64,000 bases of DNA from Achromobacter sp. B7 (GTDB lineage Bacteria > Pseudomonadota > Gammaproteobacteria > Burkholderiales > Burkholderiaceae_B). The position numbers were made by a program, and so were the translations under genes. The notes beneath the pieces were generated by a model. That model searched no databases. It was not told the DNA's origin and was given only the letters and a program-made list of their open reading frames with translations. Positions 8,633-17,876 of this stretch are shown in pieces. The DNA lies in assembly GCF_003600685.1 (NCBI RefSeq), contig NZ_CP032084.1:4340001-4404000 (forward strand). The letters run 5' to 3'. The stretch's first letter is position 1, and every line of letters begins with the position of its first letter.

Positions 8633-9697
8633 ATGACGCCGCCGCGACCGCGAGTTGCCCTTTCCGCCCTGACGCTGACCTTGACCCTGGCCCTGCCGCT
8701 TGCCTTGTCCGGGTGCATCACCCTGCCGGATTCAAAGGGCGAAGGCACGATGGACGACCCGCGCTACGCGCAGTTGCTGGACCTGATTGACGAAGCGCTC
8801 AAGGCGGACATGGCGGTGGTGCTGGTGGCCGACGTGATGCCGCACGCCACGCTCAAGGATGCAATGTCCATGACGAAGTGGACCGGTAACACGGTCTGGA
8901 TGCACGAGCAACAGCCGAAGATCACCTTCGGCCGCAAGTTTCAGAACAACTCGCTGCAACGTGACGAGAAGGCCACCTATCTGTTCAAGGCGTTTGAAGT
9001 GCACATCCTGCCGCCCGGCAAATACCTGCTGACCGGTGGCGACGACTACAAGCTGAACGCCTTGCTGGACCAGGTGGGCGCGCGTAGCGGCCCGGTGGGC
9101 TCGGGCCGAGGCGCCAACGGCACCGCGTATCTGTCGCCGGAGCTCTACCGCGAGTTCTATAAAGAGACCAACTGGCATGAGGGCACCACGGGCTCGCAGC
9201 TCAAGACCCGCACCGTCTGCACGGCGGTGCATCGGGGCACGGGCGCCTGCGTCGCCTGGGGCGAAGAGCAGTACACCGAAACCACGCAAGGCTCGCGCGC
9301 CGGCTATTACGAAGAGACGGCCTGGCGCGACATCCCGGCGATCAAGGTGCAATCGCGCGTGCCGCCGAAGCTGGCGCTGGCCAGCTTTACGCTCAAGGGC
9401 GGCCAGTTCGTGCTGAGCCAGCGCATGCACATGAAGACGCCCAGCTACCAGTACAAGCAATCGGCCTGCCGCGCGGTCGACCCCAAGATGATCGAATGCC
9501 CGCTGGAAGACTTCACCGTCTACACGCGCCCCGCACCGATGGACTTCGCGCAAAAGCTCATCGCGCAGCGCACCAACGTCAGCGATGCGCACCGGCAACT
9601 GCTGTCCACCTTGCAGCCGATGCAGATCACGCCGCTGGGCAAGCAAGGCATGGAAGACCCGGTGTGGGGCGTGCCGGTGTCGATGAAGGGGCGATAA
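8633..9697 (+). CDS. Predicted lipoprotein of unknown function
   Basis: The 354-residue protein has a typical lipoprotein signal peptide: PPRPR, a hydrophobic Leu/Thr/Ala core, and the lipobox LSGC with cysteine 28, so it is probably anchored in the outer membrane. The mature part has no motif I recognise. It contains several cysteines (in RTVCTAVHRGTGACVAW and a later SACRAVDPKMIECP) that could form two periplasmic disulfides. The ATG is preceded by AAGGA. About 250 bases separate it from the MFS gene; I see no promoter or RNA signal there that I would defend. It faces the convergent dehydrogenase gene downstream. Confidence 0.78.
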   Translation: MTPPRPRVALSALTLTLTLALPLALSGCITLPDSKGEGTMDDPRYAQLLDLIDEALKADMAVVLVADVMPHATLKDAMSMTKWTGNTVWMHEQQPKITFGRKFQNNSLQRDEKATYLFKAFEVHILPPGKYLLTGGDDYKLNALLDQVGARSGPVGSGRGANGTAYLSPELYREFYKETNWHEGTTGSQLKTRTVCTAVHRGTGACVAWGEEQYTETTQGSRAGYYEETAWRDIPAIKVQSRVPPKLALASFTLKGGQFVLSQRMHMKTPSYQYKQSACRAVDPKMIECPLEDFTVYTRPAPMDFAQKLIAQRTNVSDAHRQLLSTLQPMQITPLGKQGMEDPVWGVPVSMKGR

Positions 9698-9751
9698 GGC
9701 GGGAGGCCAAGTGCCATCGGCGTCATGCAGCCCTGTCCGCCCTTCCCGCTC

Positions 9752-10651
9752 TTAACCCCTGGCGCGGATTTTCACGCCTGCCCAATCTTCAACCATCCGC
9801 GCCACGTCGGCGTAGTCGGCGTCCCGGCCATGGATAGCGGTCGTCATCACCAGCATCTCGCGCACTGACGAGCCCACGACCATGGGCACGCCATGACGCT
9901 CGGCTTCTTCCAGGCACAGGCGCACATCCTTGTGGGCAAGGCGCGCAGCGAAGCCCACGTTGAAGGTGCCGGTCAGCACCGCACGGGGAAACTTTTCCAG
10001 GGTGGCCGAATTGCGGCCGGACCCGGCGTTGATGACGTCCAGCATCACGCTGGGGTCCAGCCCGGCCTTGACGCCCAGCGCCATCGCCTCCGACGTAATG
10101 GCCACGGCGGTGGCGGACAGCAGGTTGTTGGCCAGCTTCATGACTTGGGCCTGGCCGGCTTCGGCGCCCAGATAAAAGGTCTTGCCGAAGTGGCTCAGCA
10201 CCTCGCCCAAAGCGTCGTAGCGCGACGGGGGGCAAGCCACCATGATGGCCAGCGTGCCGCGTTCCGCGCCGGTGGGTCCGCCGCTGATCGGCGCATCCAC
10301 GTAGTCGATGCCCTGGGCTGCCAGCGTGTCGTAGGCGCGCCGCGCCGCCACTGGGCCGACGGTCGATAGATCCACCACGCATTTGGCGCGCGACGCGGCG
10401 GCCAGCCCGCGCTCACCGCCCAATACCTCGTCTACCACCTTGCCATCGGGCAGGCTCAAGAACACCACATCGGCCGCATCCCCAACGGCGCGCGGGGTGT
10501 CGTGCCCCTCGGCGCCCAGCGCTTCCAGTTGCTGGCGCACGGCTGAATCGGTATCAGCAACGTGCAGCGTATGGCCGGCCTGGATCAAGCGTCTGGCCAG
10601 CGGGTTGCCCATATTGCCCAATCCGATGAATCCGTAAATTGTCTTGCTCAT
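9752..10651 (-). CDS. NAD(P)-dependent beta-hydroxyacid dehydrogenase (3-hydroxyisobutyrate / tartronate semialdehyde type)
   Basis: The 299-residue enzyme has the N-terminal coenzyme motif GFIGLGNMG, the substrate-binding signature DAPISGGPTGAERG and the catalytic lysine in QVMKLANNLL. These are the three hallmarks of the beta-hydroxyacid dehydrogenase family, which oxidises or reduces small 3-hydroxy acids. It is the last gene of a leftward cluster with two Bug receptors and an MmgE/PrpD protein, so it probably processes the imported carboxylate. I placed the start at MSKTIYGF; eleven extra upstream codons lack family similarity. Confidence 0.9.
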   Translation of the reverse strand: MSKTIYGFIGLGNMGNPLARRLIQAGHTLHVADTDSAVRQQLEALGAEGHDTPRAVGDAADVVFLSLPDGKVVDEVLGGERGLAAASRAKCVVDLSTVGPVAARRAYDTLAAQGIDYVDAPISGGPTGAERGTLAIMVACPPSRYDALGEVLSHFGKTFYLGAEAGQAQVMKLANNLLSATAVAITSEAMALGVKAGLDPSVMLDVINAGSGRNSATLEKFPRAVLTGTFNVGFAARLAHKDVRLCLEEAERHGVPMVVGSSVREMLVMTTAIHGRDADYADVARMVEDWAGVKIRARG

Positions 10652-10683
10652 TTTTGTTCCTTGGGCGCGATGCCGGCGGCGCA

Positions 10684-11697
10684 TCAGCGCGGTTGCAGGC
10701 CAATTTGTGTGGCCAGTTCGGAAAACTGCTGTTGGTCTTGTTGCAGGACACGCGCGAAGGCGGCGGGGCTGCGCTCTTGTGCTGACGGAACGCGCGCCGC
10801 CAAGCTGTCGATGCGCGCCTTGAAGTCAGGCGACTGAACCGCTTGGCTCAGGACCCGCGCCAAGTTGTCCACCACGGCGTCGGGCGTGCCACGCGGCGCC
10901 ACCAGGCCATTCCAGATCTGCATATCGAACTGCGCAACCCCACCCTCGGCGAAGGTGGGCACGTCGGGCATCTGCGGCAGGCGCTGGGGCGATGCCACCG
11001 CGATGGCCTTGATCTGCCCGGCTTTATGAAGGGGCAGCATCGTGACGGTCTGGTCCAGCACCGACTGTATGGTCCCGCCCATCAGGTCGGTGATGGCGGG
11101 GCCCGACCCGCGATACTGGACCAGTTGCGCTTGGACGCCGGCCATGCGCAGGAACATCGCTTCGGCCAAATGCGCGGTGGTGCCCGGTCCGCCTGAGCCA
11201 AAGTTCATCTTGAGTTCGCCGCTGCGCATGCCCGCCAGCATCGACGGCAGGTCCTTGATGCCGCTTTGATTGCTGACGCTAAGCACCATAGGCACGTTGG
11301 CAACAGTGCCGACGGCCTTCGTGTCCTGCACGATGTCCAGGCCCGCCTTGGGGTATAGCAAGGGAATCAGCACCATGGATTGATTGCTGAACATCAGGGT
11401 GTAGCCATCCGGCGCCGAACGCGCCAGACGCTGAAATGCCAGCAGGCCTCCCGCGCCCGTGACGTTTTCGACCACAAAAGTGGTCTTGGTGGCCTTGCCC
11501 AGTTCGGTGGCAACCAGCCGCGCCAGCGCGTCCACGCTGCCGCCGGGCGCAACGCCAACCATGATGGTGACGGGCTTGGATGGGAAGGCGTCCTCGGCTT
11601 TGGCGGTCTGGGCGAGGCTTGGGCCCGGGCCCAGCACCAGGCCAAGACCAAGCCAGAGTGCCGCGCCCGGCAAGCGGGATGCGATGCGTCGCTTCAT
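10684..11697 (-). CDS. Bug-family (tripartite tricarboxylate transporter) periplasmic receptor
   Basis: This 337-residue protein carries a signal peptide (basic start, hydrophobic core, cleavage after SLAQ), then the Bug fold: first strand with PVTIMVGVAPGG, the segment GGLLAFQRLARS and the PDGYTL motif. Bug proteins bind carboxylates such as citrate, nicotinate or aromatic acids in the periplasm. No TctA or TctB membrane partner is encoded nearby, so it is an orphan receptor that would use a transporter elsewhere. The ATG was chosen because the open frame upstream overlaps the MmgE/PrpD gene in another frame and lacks a signal peptide. Confidence 0.9.
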   Translation of the reverse strand: MKRRIASRLPGAALWLGLGLVLGPGPSLAQTAKAEDAFPSKPVTIMVGVAPGGSVDALARLVATELGKATKTTFVVENVTGAGGLLAFQRLARSAPDGYTLMFSNQSMVLIPLLYPKAGLDIVQDTKAVGTVANVPMVLSVSNQSGIKDLPSMLAGMRSGELKMNFGSGGPGTTAHLAEAMFLRMAGVQAQLVQYRGSGPAITDLMGGTIQSVLDQTVTMLPLHKAGQIKAIAVASPQRLPQMPDVPTFAEGGVAQFDMQIWNGLVAPRGTPDAVVDNLARVLSQAVQSPDFKARIDSLAARVPSAQERSPAAFARVLQQDQQQFSELATQIGLQPR

Positions 11698-11774
11698 GTC
11701 GTCTCCTTCGTTCAGCGGCGATGCGGTGTCACGCCGCGTTATCGATCTGCGATATGCGCTATGCGATATGCGCC

Positions 11775-13154
11775 TCAGCGCCGGCGCAACAGCTCCACCA
11801 GCGTGCCGACGCCGCCCGCTTTGTCCAGATCCAAGATGGCTTGCAAGCAGCCGTCGGTGGCGCTGGGCGGCAGCCCGCCCAGCGGGAACAGGTGCAGGAA
11901 TTTGTCGCGCACGTCTTGCCAGTCGATGCCGCGCGCGCCGGAGCCTCGGGGGGCACGGCACGTCGCGCGATGCACGGCGCCGTCGCGCAGGATGATCGAT
12001 ACCGTGCCGCCGTGGCGGTGGGGAAAGCGGTCGGGTAGCGGCGGCGGGTCGGGATCGAATTCGACTTTGTCCTGCAAGGCCGAAATGACGGGGTCCGCCA
12101 TTTTGGTCTCGTCCATGTGGGCCCAGGCAAAGCCATCGTCGGCGATGGCGGCGGCCACGAAGTACGGCAGGCTGTGCGCCGCATCGACCAGATTGCGGGG
12201 GTGTGGCTCGCCTTTGAAGTTCGTCCATTGCACGGCGGCCGACACAACGATGCGATCGATGTCGGCGGGCCGGACGGTGCCGGCGCGCGCGGCCTCGGCC
12301 GCCGCCTCGGCGCATGCGTGAAAGGGGTGTGCGCCGGGCATCAGCTTGATGGCCAAGTCGGTGACGATGTCCCACGATTCGCCCCAATCGCACACGATGT
12401 CCTCGCGCGCCTGCCCGCCCAGTGCATCAAGAAACCCGCGCGGCGCTTCGAAGATTCCCAGCTCACCCTCAAACCCGCGCTGCGCCGCGAGCGCGGCGCG
12501 TATGCCTGCGCCAGCGGCCTGGCCGGCGTGATATTCCCGCGCGCAACTGGTGTCGGCCGCAATGGCCATGCCGCTGGCTGACGTTGCCGACAGCGCCATG
12601 GCGTGCGCCAGCTGCAAGGCGTCAAGGCGCAGCAACAAGCCCGCGGCGACGCAGGCGCCGAACACGGTTGACCATGATCCGTGAAAGCCGCGTTGCATGC
12701 GGCCCGGGGTCAAGGATTCGTCGATGCGTCCGGCCACTTCGTAGCCCAGCACCATGGCAGCCAGCACATCGCGACCGCTCGCGCCCTGCTGTTGGCCCAC
12801 CGCCAGCGCCACGCTGGACACGATGGTGCCGATGTGGGCAATGCTGCGCATGTCGCTGTCGTCCGATGCGGCTGCGTCGCTGGCCACGGCGTTGGCGCGC
12901 GCGGCTGCTGCCAGCGGCAAGCGCCGGCCGTCGAACCACAGGCTGGCGGCGGGCGTGCCGCCATTGGCCAGTTCGATGTCGCGAATGATACGGGCCGATG
13001 CAATGTCATAGCCCATCGCGGCGCTGGCCAAGGTGCTGGCCAGGCTCATCTTGGCGTGTTCAAGCGCCAGGGCGGGCAGCGCGTCGGCGGGCGTGGACAT
13101 GACAAGGTCCGCCAACTGACGCGCCAGCGGGCGCGCCTTGGAAGAAGATTGCAC
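11775..13154 (-). CDS. MmgE/PrpD-family protein (2-methylcitrate dehydratase-like)
   Basis: The 459-residue protein is full length for the MmgE/PrpD family. Recognisable parts are the N-terminal helical domain (SLASTLASAAMGYD), the conserved VLGYEVAGRIDESL region, the GFHGSWSTVFGACVAA segment that lines the family active site, and the KLMPGAHPFHACAEAAAEA motif before the lid domain. Family members dehydrate methylcitrate or act on related dicarboxylates and iminodisuccinate. Position between two Bug receptors suggests a dehydratase step on an imported carboxylate. The exact substrate is not readable from sequence. Confidence 0.88.
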   Translation of the reverse strand: MQSSSKARPLARQLADLVMSTPADALPALALEHAKMSLASTLASAAMGYDIASARIIRDIELANGGTPAASLWFDGRRLPLAAAARANAVASDAAASDDSDMRSIAHIGTIVSSVALAVGQQQGASGRDVLAAMVLGYEVAGRIDESLTPGRMQRGFHGSWSTVFGACVAAGLLLRLDALQLAHAMALSATSASGMAIAADTSCAREYHAGQAAGAGIRAALAAQRGFEGELGIFEAPRGFLDALGGQAREDIVCDWGESWDIVTDLAIKLMPGAHPFHACAEAAAEAARAGTVRPADIDRIVVSAAVQWTNFKGEPHPRNLVDAAHSLPYFVAAAIADDGFAWAHMDETKMADPVISALQDKVEFDPDPPPLPDRFPHRHGGTVSIILRDGAVHRATCRAPRGSGARGIDWQDVRDKFLHLFPLGGLPPSATDGCLQAILDLDKAGGVGTLVELLRRR

Positions 13155-13245
13155 AGTGGTTTCCTTGAAGAGTGCGTGACGGCGGGAGTTACCGCGCGGC
13201 CGTTGCTGCGTGAGCCGTTGCCGCGCGAGCGTTACTGCACGCCAC

Positions 13246-14292
13246 TCACTGAGCGGCCGTTCCCAGTTCCTTCAGAACGGGAACCCATTTGGCAAGATCC
13301 TGGCGCACCAGGGCCTCGAAAGCGGCCGGTTTGGGCAACGGCGTGTCGGGCAAGGTAAAGCCCTGTCCGATCAGCTTGTCACGCAGTGCGGGCTGGCTCA
13401 TGACCTTGTCCAGCGCGGCATGCAGGCGCGTTGACACGTTGGCCGGCAAGCCAGCCGGACCGACCAGGCCCCACCACAGCGTGACCGAGTAGTTCGTCAG
13501 GCCGCTTTCCTGCATCGTAGGCACGTCAGGCAGCAGCGTGGAGCGCTTGGGCCCGGTGACGGCCAGCGCCCGCAGCTTGCCGCCGCGCACCAGCCCGATA
13601 GCGGCCGGCAGGTTGTACAGGCCCATGTCCACGTCGCCGCTGATGATGGCGCCCAAGCCTTGGGGCGCGCCGGTGTATGGCACGTGCAGCAGCGGCTTGT
13701 TCAGCATTTGCGCCACGCTGGCGCCGGCGATGTGGTGGCTGGTGCCCACACCGCTTGAGGAATAGCGGAAGGTTTCCGCGGGCTTGGCCTTGATGGCGGC
13801 CAGCAGCGACGGGGCATCCTGGTACGGCGATTTTGTGTCAACCACCAGCAGGTTCTGCACGTCGGCAATTTCGCTGATGAAAGTGAAATCCTTGATGGAG
13901 TCGTAGCCGGGCGATTTATAGAGCACCTGGTTGTTGACGAAGGTGCCTTGCGCGGCGATGCCTAACGTGTAGCCATCCGGCTTGGCGCGGGCAATGTCAA
14001 CCGTGCCAATGGTGCCCCCGGCGCCGCCCTTGTTATCTACCACCAACGGTTGACCCAGCTCGTCGGACAAGGCGGATGCGACGACGCGCGACAGCGTATC
14101 GGCCGCGCTGCCCGCCGCGAAAGGCACGATCAGGCGGATGGATCGTTCGGGGTAAGCCGCCTGCGCGCCGGCGGCCCACGATGCCGTACCGAAAGTCACC
14201 GCCCACGCCACACCGCCCATCACGCCCAATGCCGCGCAAAACCGGGGCAGCGGCGCCATGACGCTAGCGCGCCGTCGAATAAATCCGTGCAT
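13246..14292 (-). CDS. Bug-family periplasmic receptor, first gene of a catabolic cluster
   Basis: The 348-residue receptor has a long signal region ending near SWAAGAQA, then YPERSIRLIVPFAAG, the GGAGGTIGTVDIARA segment and PDGYTLGI, all diagnostic of Bug proteins. The start ATG is backed by AGGAGG eight bases away. It is the first gene of the leftward cluster and is divergent from the LysR gene, with an inverted repeat between them, so it is the most likely direct target of that regulator. As with the other two receptors here, no TctA/TctB permease lies nearby. Confidence 0.9.
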   Translation of the reverse strand: MHGFIRRRASVMAPLPRFCAALGVMGGVAWAVTFGTASWAAGAQAAYPERSIRLIVPFAAGSAADTLSRVVASALSDELGQPLVVDNKGGAGGTIGTVDIARAKPDGYTLGIAAQGTFVNNQVLYKSPGYDSIKDFTFISEIADVQNLLVVDTKSPYQDAPSLLAAIKAKPAETFRYSSSGVGTSHHIAGASVAQMLNKPLLHVPYTGAPQGLGAIISGDVDMGLYNLPAAIGLVRGGKLRALAVTGPKRSTLLPDVPTMQESGLTNYSVTLWWGLVGPAGLPANVSTRLHAALDKVMSQPALRDKLIGQGFTLPDTPLPKPAAFEALVRQDLAKWVPVLKELGTAAQ

Positions 14293-14331
14293 GCTTGTCT
14301 CCTCCTTGTGGCGCCGCACTGCATGCGAACG

Positions 14332-14355
14332 CTTGATTTAGTTTTATCAATCAAG
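14332..14355. promoter_or_regulatory. Inverted repeat between divergent LysR and Bug genes, probable LysR operator
   Basis: CTTGATT (14332-14338) and AATCAAG (14349-14355) form a perfect 7-bp inverted repeat with a 10-base AT-rich spacer. It is 39 bases from one start codon and 71 from the other. LysR proteins typically bind such interrupted dyads of T-N11-A type. Confidence 0.5.
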
Positions 14356-14426
14356 GCAGACTGTAGGCGCGTTCTTTCTCAGCGTCTGTCGAATCTTATT
14401 GTTCGACCATTGAGTTGTTTTCAATC

Positions 14427-15317
14427 ATGCACAAACTCAGAAATCGCCTGGGCCCACTGCGGGTTCTGGATGCCGTCCACCGAGGCGGCGGCGTGGGGCG
14501 CGCGGCCGAATTGCTGCACGTCACGCCCGGTGCGGTCAGCCACCAATTGCGCCGGCTGGAAAGCGATCTGGGGGTGCAATTGGTGCATAAGGACGGCCGC
14601 GACATCGCCTTCACCACCGTCGGCACCGAGCTTGCCCTGGAGGCCGCCGAACTTTTCGATCAACTGGAAGCCGCGTTGGCCAGGGCGGCCGAGGCCGGCG
14701 CCAACCGCCGCATCCGCGTCAAGGTAATTCCCAGCTTTGCCATCAAATGGCTGATGCCACGGCTGGGATCGCTGTATGCGCAACACGCCGATATCGACAT
14801 TGAAGTAGCCACGGTGGCGCGCGCCGATGACACCGAATTGCACAACGCCGATTTCGTCGTGCGTTGCGGCGACGGCCACTGGCCCGGCCTGCGGGCCGAC
14901 TTGTTATTTCCGGACGAGTTGGTGTTGGCGTGCTCGCCCGCGCTGGCCAAGCGCGTGCATCGCGCGCAAGACGTACTAGGCGAAACGCTGCTGCAATCCA
15001 TGATTGCACCCGACTGCTGGGACCGCTGGCTGCTGTCGGCGGGCTTGAGCGCAAGCAGCGACACCCGTTTCATCCCGCTGGCCAATGCCGTGCTGTGCTT
15101 GCAAGCGGCCGCCGAAGGGCTGGGCATCGCGGTAACGCAACGCGCCTACATCACGCAGGACTTCGCCACCGGCCAGTTGGTCCAACCGCTGGCCCACACC
15201 GCGCGCAGCAGCAACGGCTACTACCTGGTCAGCAAGCCCGACCGCGCCGCCACCGCGCCGTTCAGCACGTTTACCGATTGGCTGATCAGCGTGAAGCAGG
15301 CGCGCGGCGGACCTTGA
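14427..15317 (+). CDS. LysR-family regulator (GcvA-like)
   Basis: The 296-residue regulator begins with the GcvA-type start LGPLRVLDAVHRGGGVGRAAELLHV, followed by the recognition helix GAVSHQLRRLE, and has a complete effector-binding domain (FAIKWLMPRLGSL, then ADFVVRCGDGHWPGL), features of the GcvA/AmpR branch. I used the ATG; a TTG four codons upstream is also possible and no convincing ribosome binding site decides. Being divergent from the Bug/MmgE-PrpD cluster, it is its likely activator. Confidence 0.9.
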   Translation: MHKLRNRLGPLRVLDAVHRGGGVGRAAELLHVTPGAVSHQLRRLESDLGVQLVHKDGRDIAFTTVGTELALEAAELFDQLEAALARAAEAGANRRIRVKVIPSFAIKWLMPRLGSLYAQHADIDIEVATVARADDTELHNADFVVRCGDGHWPGLRADLLFPDELVLACSPALAKRVHRAQDVLGETLLQSMIAPDCWDRWLLSAGLSASSDTRFIPLANAVLCLQAAAEGLGIAVTQRAYITQDFATGQLVQPLAHTARSSNGYYLVSKPDRAATAPFSTFTDWLISVKQARGGP

Positions 15318-15336
15318 TGCGGGTTGTTTTACGCAA

Positions 15337-16314
15337 TCAATTCACGGTGATGTTCGCTTCTTTGATCAGCTCGGCAAAACGCGGAACGTCCTTTGCGATC
15401 AGCGCCTGGAACGCAGCCGCGCCCTGCTGCTTGGCGTCCGGGGCCTGCGCGGCAAGCTTGTCCAGCGACTCGCGCACCCCGGGGCTTTTCAAGGCCGCCG
15501 CCAGGGCTTGCTCGAGCCGTGCGATCACGGCGGGCGGCGTGCCGGCTGGCGCGGCGATGCCGTTCCACACGCTCATGTTGAAGTCGGGTACGCCGCCTTC
15601 CGCGAAGGTGGGCACGTCGGGAATCTGCGGCAGGCGCGAGGCAGCGGCCACAGCCAGCGCCGTGACGCGCTTGCCTTCATGAATCGGAATCATCGTGACG
15701 GTCTGGTCGATCACCGCGTCCACCGTACCCGCCATCAAATCCGCAATGGCCGGGCCGGCGCCCCGATACGGGACCTGCATGCCCTGCGTATTCGTCACAT
15801 GCAGAAAGTACGCAGCAGCGATATGGCTGGTCGACCCCGACCCCGCATTGCCAAAGTTCACGTCGGCGCCATTCTTTTTCAAACGCGCCACAAAGTCGGG
15901 CAGCGTGGTGATGCCGCTTTTCTTGCTGACGGACAGCACCATCGGCACCGTGGCAACCAGCCCGATGGCGCTCATGTCGCGACGCGGGTCGAACTTGGCC
16001 TTGGGGTACAGCGACGGCGCAATGGCCAGCGACCCCATGTTGCCGAAGGTGATGGTGTAGCCGTCGGGCGCGGCGCGCGTGACGCGCTGGTTGCCGATCA
16101 TGGTGCCGCCGCCGCCCAGGTTTTCCACCACGACGGTCTGGCCCAGGTTCTCTCCCATGGCTTGCGCCACGATGCGGGCCAGTCCGTCGGTGGACCCGCC
16201 GGCCGCGTACGGCACCACCATTGAAATGGCACGCGTGGGATAGTTTTGCGCCAGGGCGTTGGCGCCAAGCGTGATCAGGCCGGCGCCCAGGGTCGCCAGA
16301 AAAATCTTCTTCAT
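15337..16314 (-). CDS. Bug-family periplasmic receptor
   Basis: The 325-residue protein has a clean signal peptide cleaved after ANALAQ, then NYPTRAISMVVPYAAGG, GGGGTMIGNQRVTRAAPDGYTI and the family's SHIAAAYFL ligand-site region. It resembles the first Bug receptor of the previous cluster more than the second (shared QTVTM, PDVPTFAEGGV and NGIAAP/NGLVAP stretches), suggesting duplication. It is the last gene of a leftward group with a hydroxyacid dehydrogenase and a PcaC-like protein. An upstream extension of the frame lacks family similarity, so the ATG of MKKIFLA is the start. Confidence 0.9.
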   Translation of the reverse strand: MKKIFLATLGAGLITLGANALAQNYPTRAISMVVPYAAGGSTDGLARIVAQAMGENLGQTVVVENLGGGGTMIGNQRVTRAAPDGYTITFGNMGSLAIAPSLYPKAKFDPRRDMSAIGLVATVPMVLSVSKKSGITTLPDFVARLKKNGADVNFGNAGSGSTSHIAAAYFLHVTNTQGMQVPYRGAGPAIADLMAGTVDAVIDQTVTMIPIHEGKRVTALAVAAASRLPQIPDVPTFAEGGVPDFNMSVWNGIAAPAGTPPAVIARLEQALAAALKSPGVRESLDKLAAQAPDAKQQGAAAFQALIAKDVPRFAELIKEANITVN

Positions 16315-16429
16315 GGTTTGCTCCTCGCTATTTGTGCCGGCAACAGCCGGCCCTCCGCCTTGTCTTGGCGGTTGGGGTGATGCAGGTTGAAAGGCGGCGC
16401 GGCGGCTGCCGCGCCGTGGTGGAGACGGC

Positions 16430-17344
16430 CTAGCTTTTCCTGGCCGACAGCTCCACGCCGGCCAGTTGTTCGGACAGACGCGCCACGGCGGTGTGGTCCT
16501 GGCCCTTGCCCAGCGTTTTGCCCGCTGACGCCCAGAGCTCGCGACACAGCGAGGCAAACGGCGTGGGCGTGCCGGTATCGGTGGCGATGCCCAGCGCAAT
16601 GCCCAGATCCTTGACCATCAGGTCCAGCCCGAAGCCGGAATTGAATTCCCGCGACAGCACGAACTGCTTGAATTTCTTCTGCGTGGAATTGTTCATGCCG
16701 GTGGACGCGTTCAGCACGTCCACGATCACGTTGGGGTCCAGGCCGAACTGCTGGCCGATGATCATGGCTTCAACGCCGATCAAAAAGCCGCCCGCCGACA
16801 CCAGGTTGTTCAACGCCTTCATGGCATGGGCGCTGCCGACATCGCCCACGGGGGTAATCGACGTGCCCATCGCGGACAGCGCGGGGCGCACGCGTTCCAG
16901 CGTGGCGGCGGGGCCGCCGAACATGATGGACAGTTCGCCGGTACGCGCGCGCGGCACGCCGCCCGACACGGGCGCGTCCACCATCTGGCCACCGGCGGCG
17001 GCCACGGCCTGGGCCAGCCGCTGCGTATGCGCCGGCACGCCCGAGCTCATTTCCACCACGACGCTGCCGGGGCGCAGCCCCGCCAGCGCGCCCTGGTCGC
17101 CGCCCAGCACCTGTTCCACGATGGCGCTGGTGGGCAGCATCGTGACGATGATGTCGGACTGCGCCGCCAGTTCGGCGCAGGTGGCCGCGGCCTGGCCGCC
17201 GACCTCCTGCGCGAATTTATCGGCCTGGCCGGGCACGGCATCAAACACCGTCACCGCGAAGCCCGCCTGCACCAGCCGCGCCGCCATCGGCCAGCCCATG
17301 CTGCCGATGCCGATCAGGCCCACGCGTTCTTGCGATGCGCTCAT
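16430..17344 (-). CDS. NAD(P)-dependent beta-hydroxyacid dehydrogenase
   Basis: The 304-residue enzyme has LIGIGSMGWPMAARL (coenzyme motif), DAPVSGGVPRARTG (substrate loop) and HAMKALNNLVS (catalytic lysine). It is a paralogue of the enzyme ending the previous cluster. Its ATG overlaps the stop codon of the upstream PcaC-like gene by four bases (ATGA), indicating translational coupling and a shared pathway. The substrate is probably a small 3-hydroxy acid or semialdehyde. Confidence 0.9.
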   Translation of the reverse strand: MSASQERVGLIGIGSMGWPMAARLVQAGFAVTVFDAVPGQADKFAQEVGGQAAATCAELAAQSDIIVTMLPTSAIVEQVLGGDQGALAGLRPGSVVVEMSSGVPAHTQRLAQAVAAAGGQMVDAPVSGGVPRARTGELSIMFGGPAATLERVRPALSAMGTSITPVGDVGSAHAMKALNNLVSAGGFLIGVEAMIIGQQFGLDPNVIVDVLNASTGMNNSTQKKFKQFVLSREFNSGFGLDLMVKDLGIALGIATDTGTPTPFASLCRELWASAGKTLGKGQDHTAVARLSEQLAGVELSARKS

Positions 17345-17754
17345 GCTTGCTGCTCCTTGAAGGCGCCCTCTTCCTCCAGCACCTGGTTGGCCACCTTGAA
17401 GGCGTCCAGCCCGGCGGGGATACCGCAGTACACGGTGGCTTGCAGCAGGATTTCCTTGATCTCTTCAACCGTCACGCCATTGGTCAGCGCGCCTTTGACG
17501 TGCAACTTGATTTCCGCCGGTCGGTTCAGCGCCGTCAGCATCGCCAGGTTCAGCATGCTGCGCGTTTTCTTTTCCAGGCCGGGGCGGCCCCAGGCGTAGC
17601 CCCAGCACCATTCGGTGGTGATGTGCTGGAAGGCCATCATGAAGTCGTTGGCGCGGGCCAGCGAACCGTCCACGTATTCGGCGCCCAGCACTTCGCGGCG
17701 CAGCTTCAGGCCTTGGTCGAACAGGGCTTGGGTTTCGGATTTGGTGTCTGCCAT
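17341..17754 (-). CDS. Carboxymuconolactone decarboxylase family protein (PcaC-like)
   Basis: The 137-residue protein matches the gamma-carboxymuconolactone decarboxylase type: TTEWCWGYAWGRPGLEKKTRSM, then the H of IKLHVKGALTNGVTVEEIKEI and YCGIPAGLDAF. It has one cysteine in the C-terminal motif and lacks the CxxC pair of AhpD-type members, so a decarboxylase or isomerase-like role is more likely than a peroxidase role. The start at MADTKSE follows a GAGG site. It heads the leftward half of a divergon facing a Liv-type importer. Confidence 0.88.
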   Translation of the reverse strand: MADTKSETQALFDQGLKLRREVLGAEYVDGSLARANDFMMAFQHITTEWCWGYAWGRPGLEKKTRSMLNLAMLTALNRPAEIKLHVKGALTNGVTVEEIKEILLQATVYCGIPAGLDAFKVANQVLEEEGAFKEQQA

Positions 17755-17876
17755 AGGTTCCTCGTTGGTGATGGTGACGGGTGTCAAACCGGGGCTGTGC
17801 CCGGTCGCGGGTTTGTCTGGAGTCGGTTCTAGTTTGTCTGATTGTCAGTCAAGTTTCGTCCGAACGTCAATAGTCG

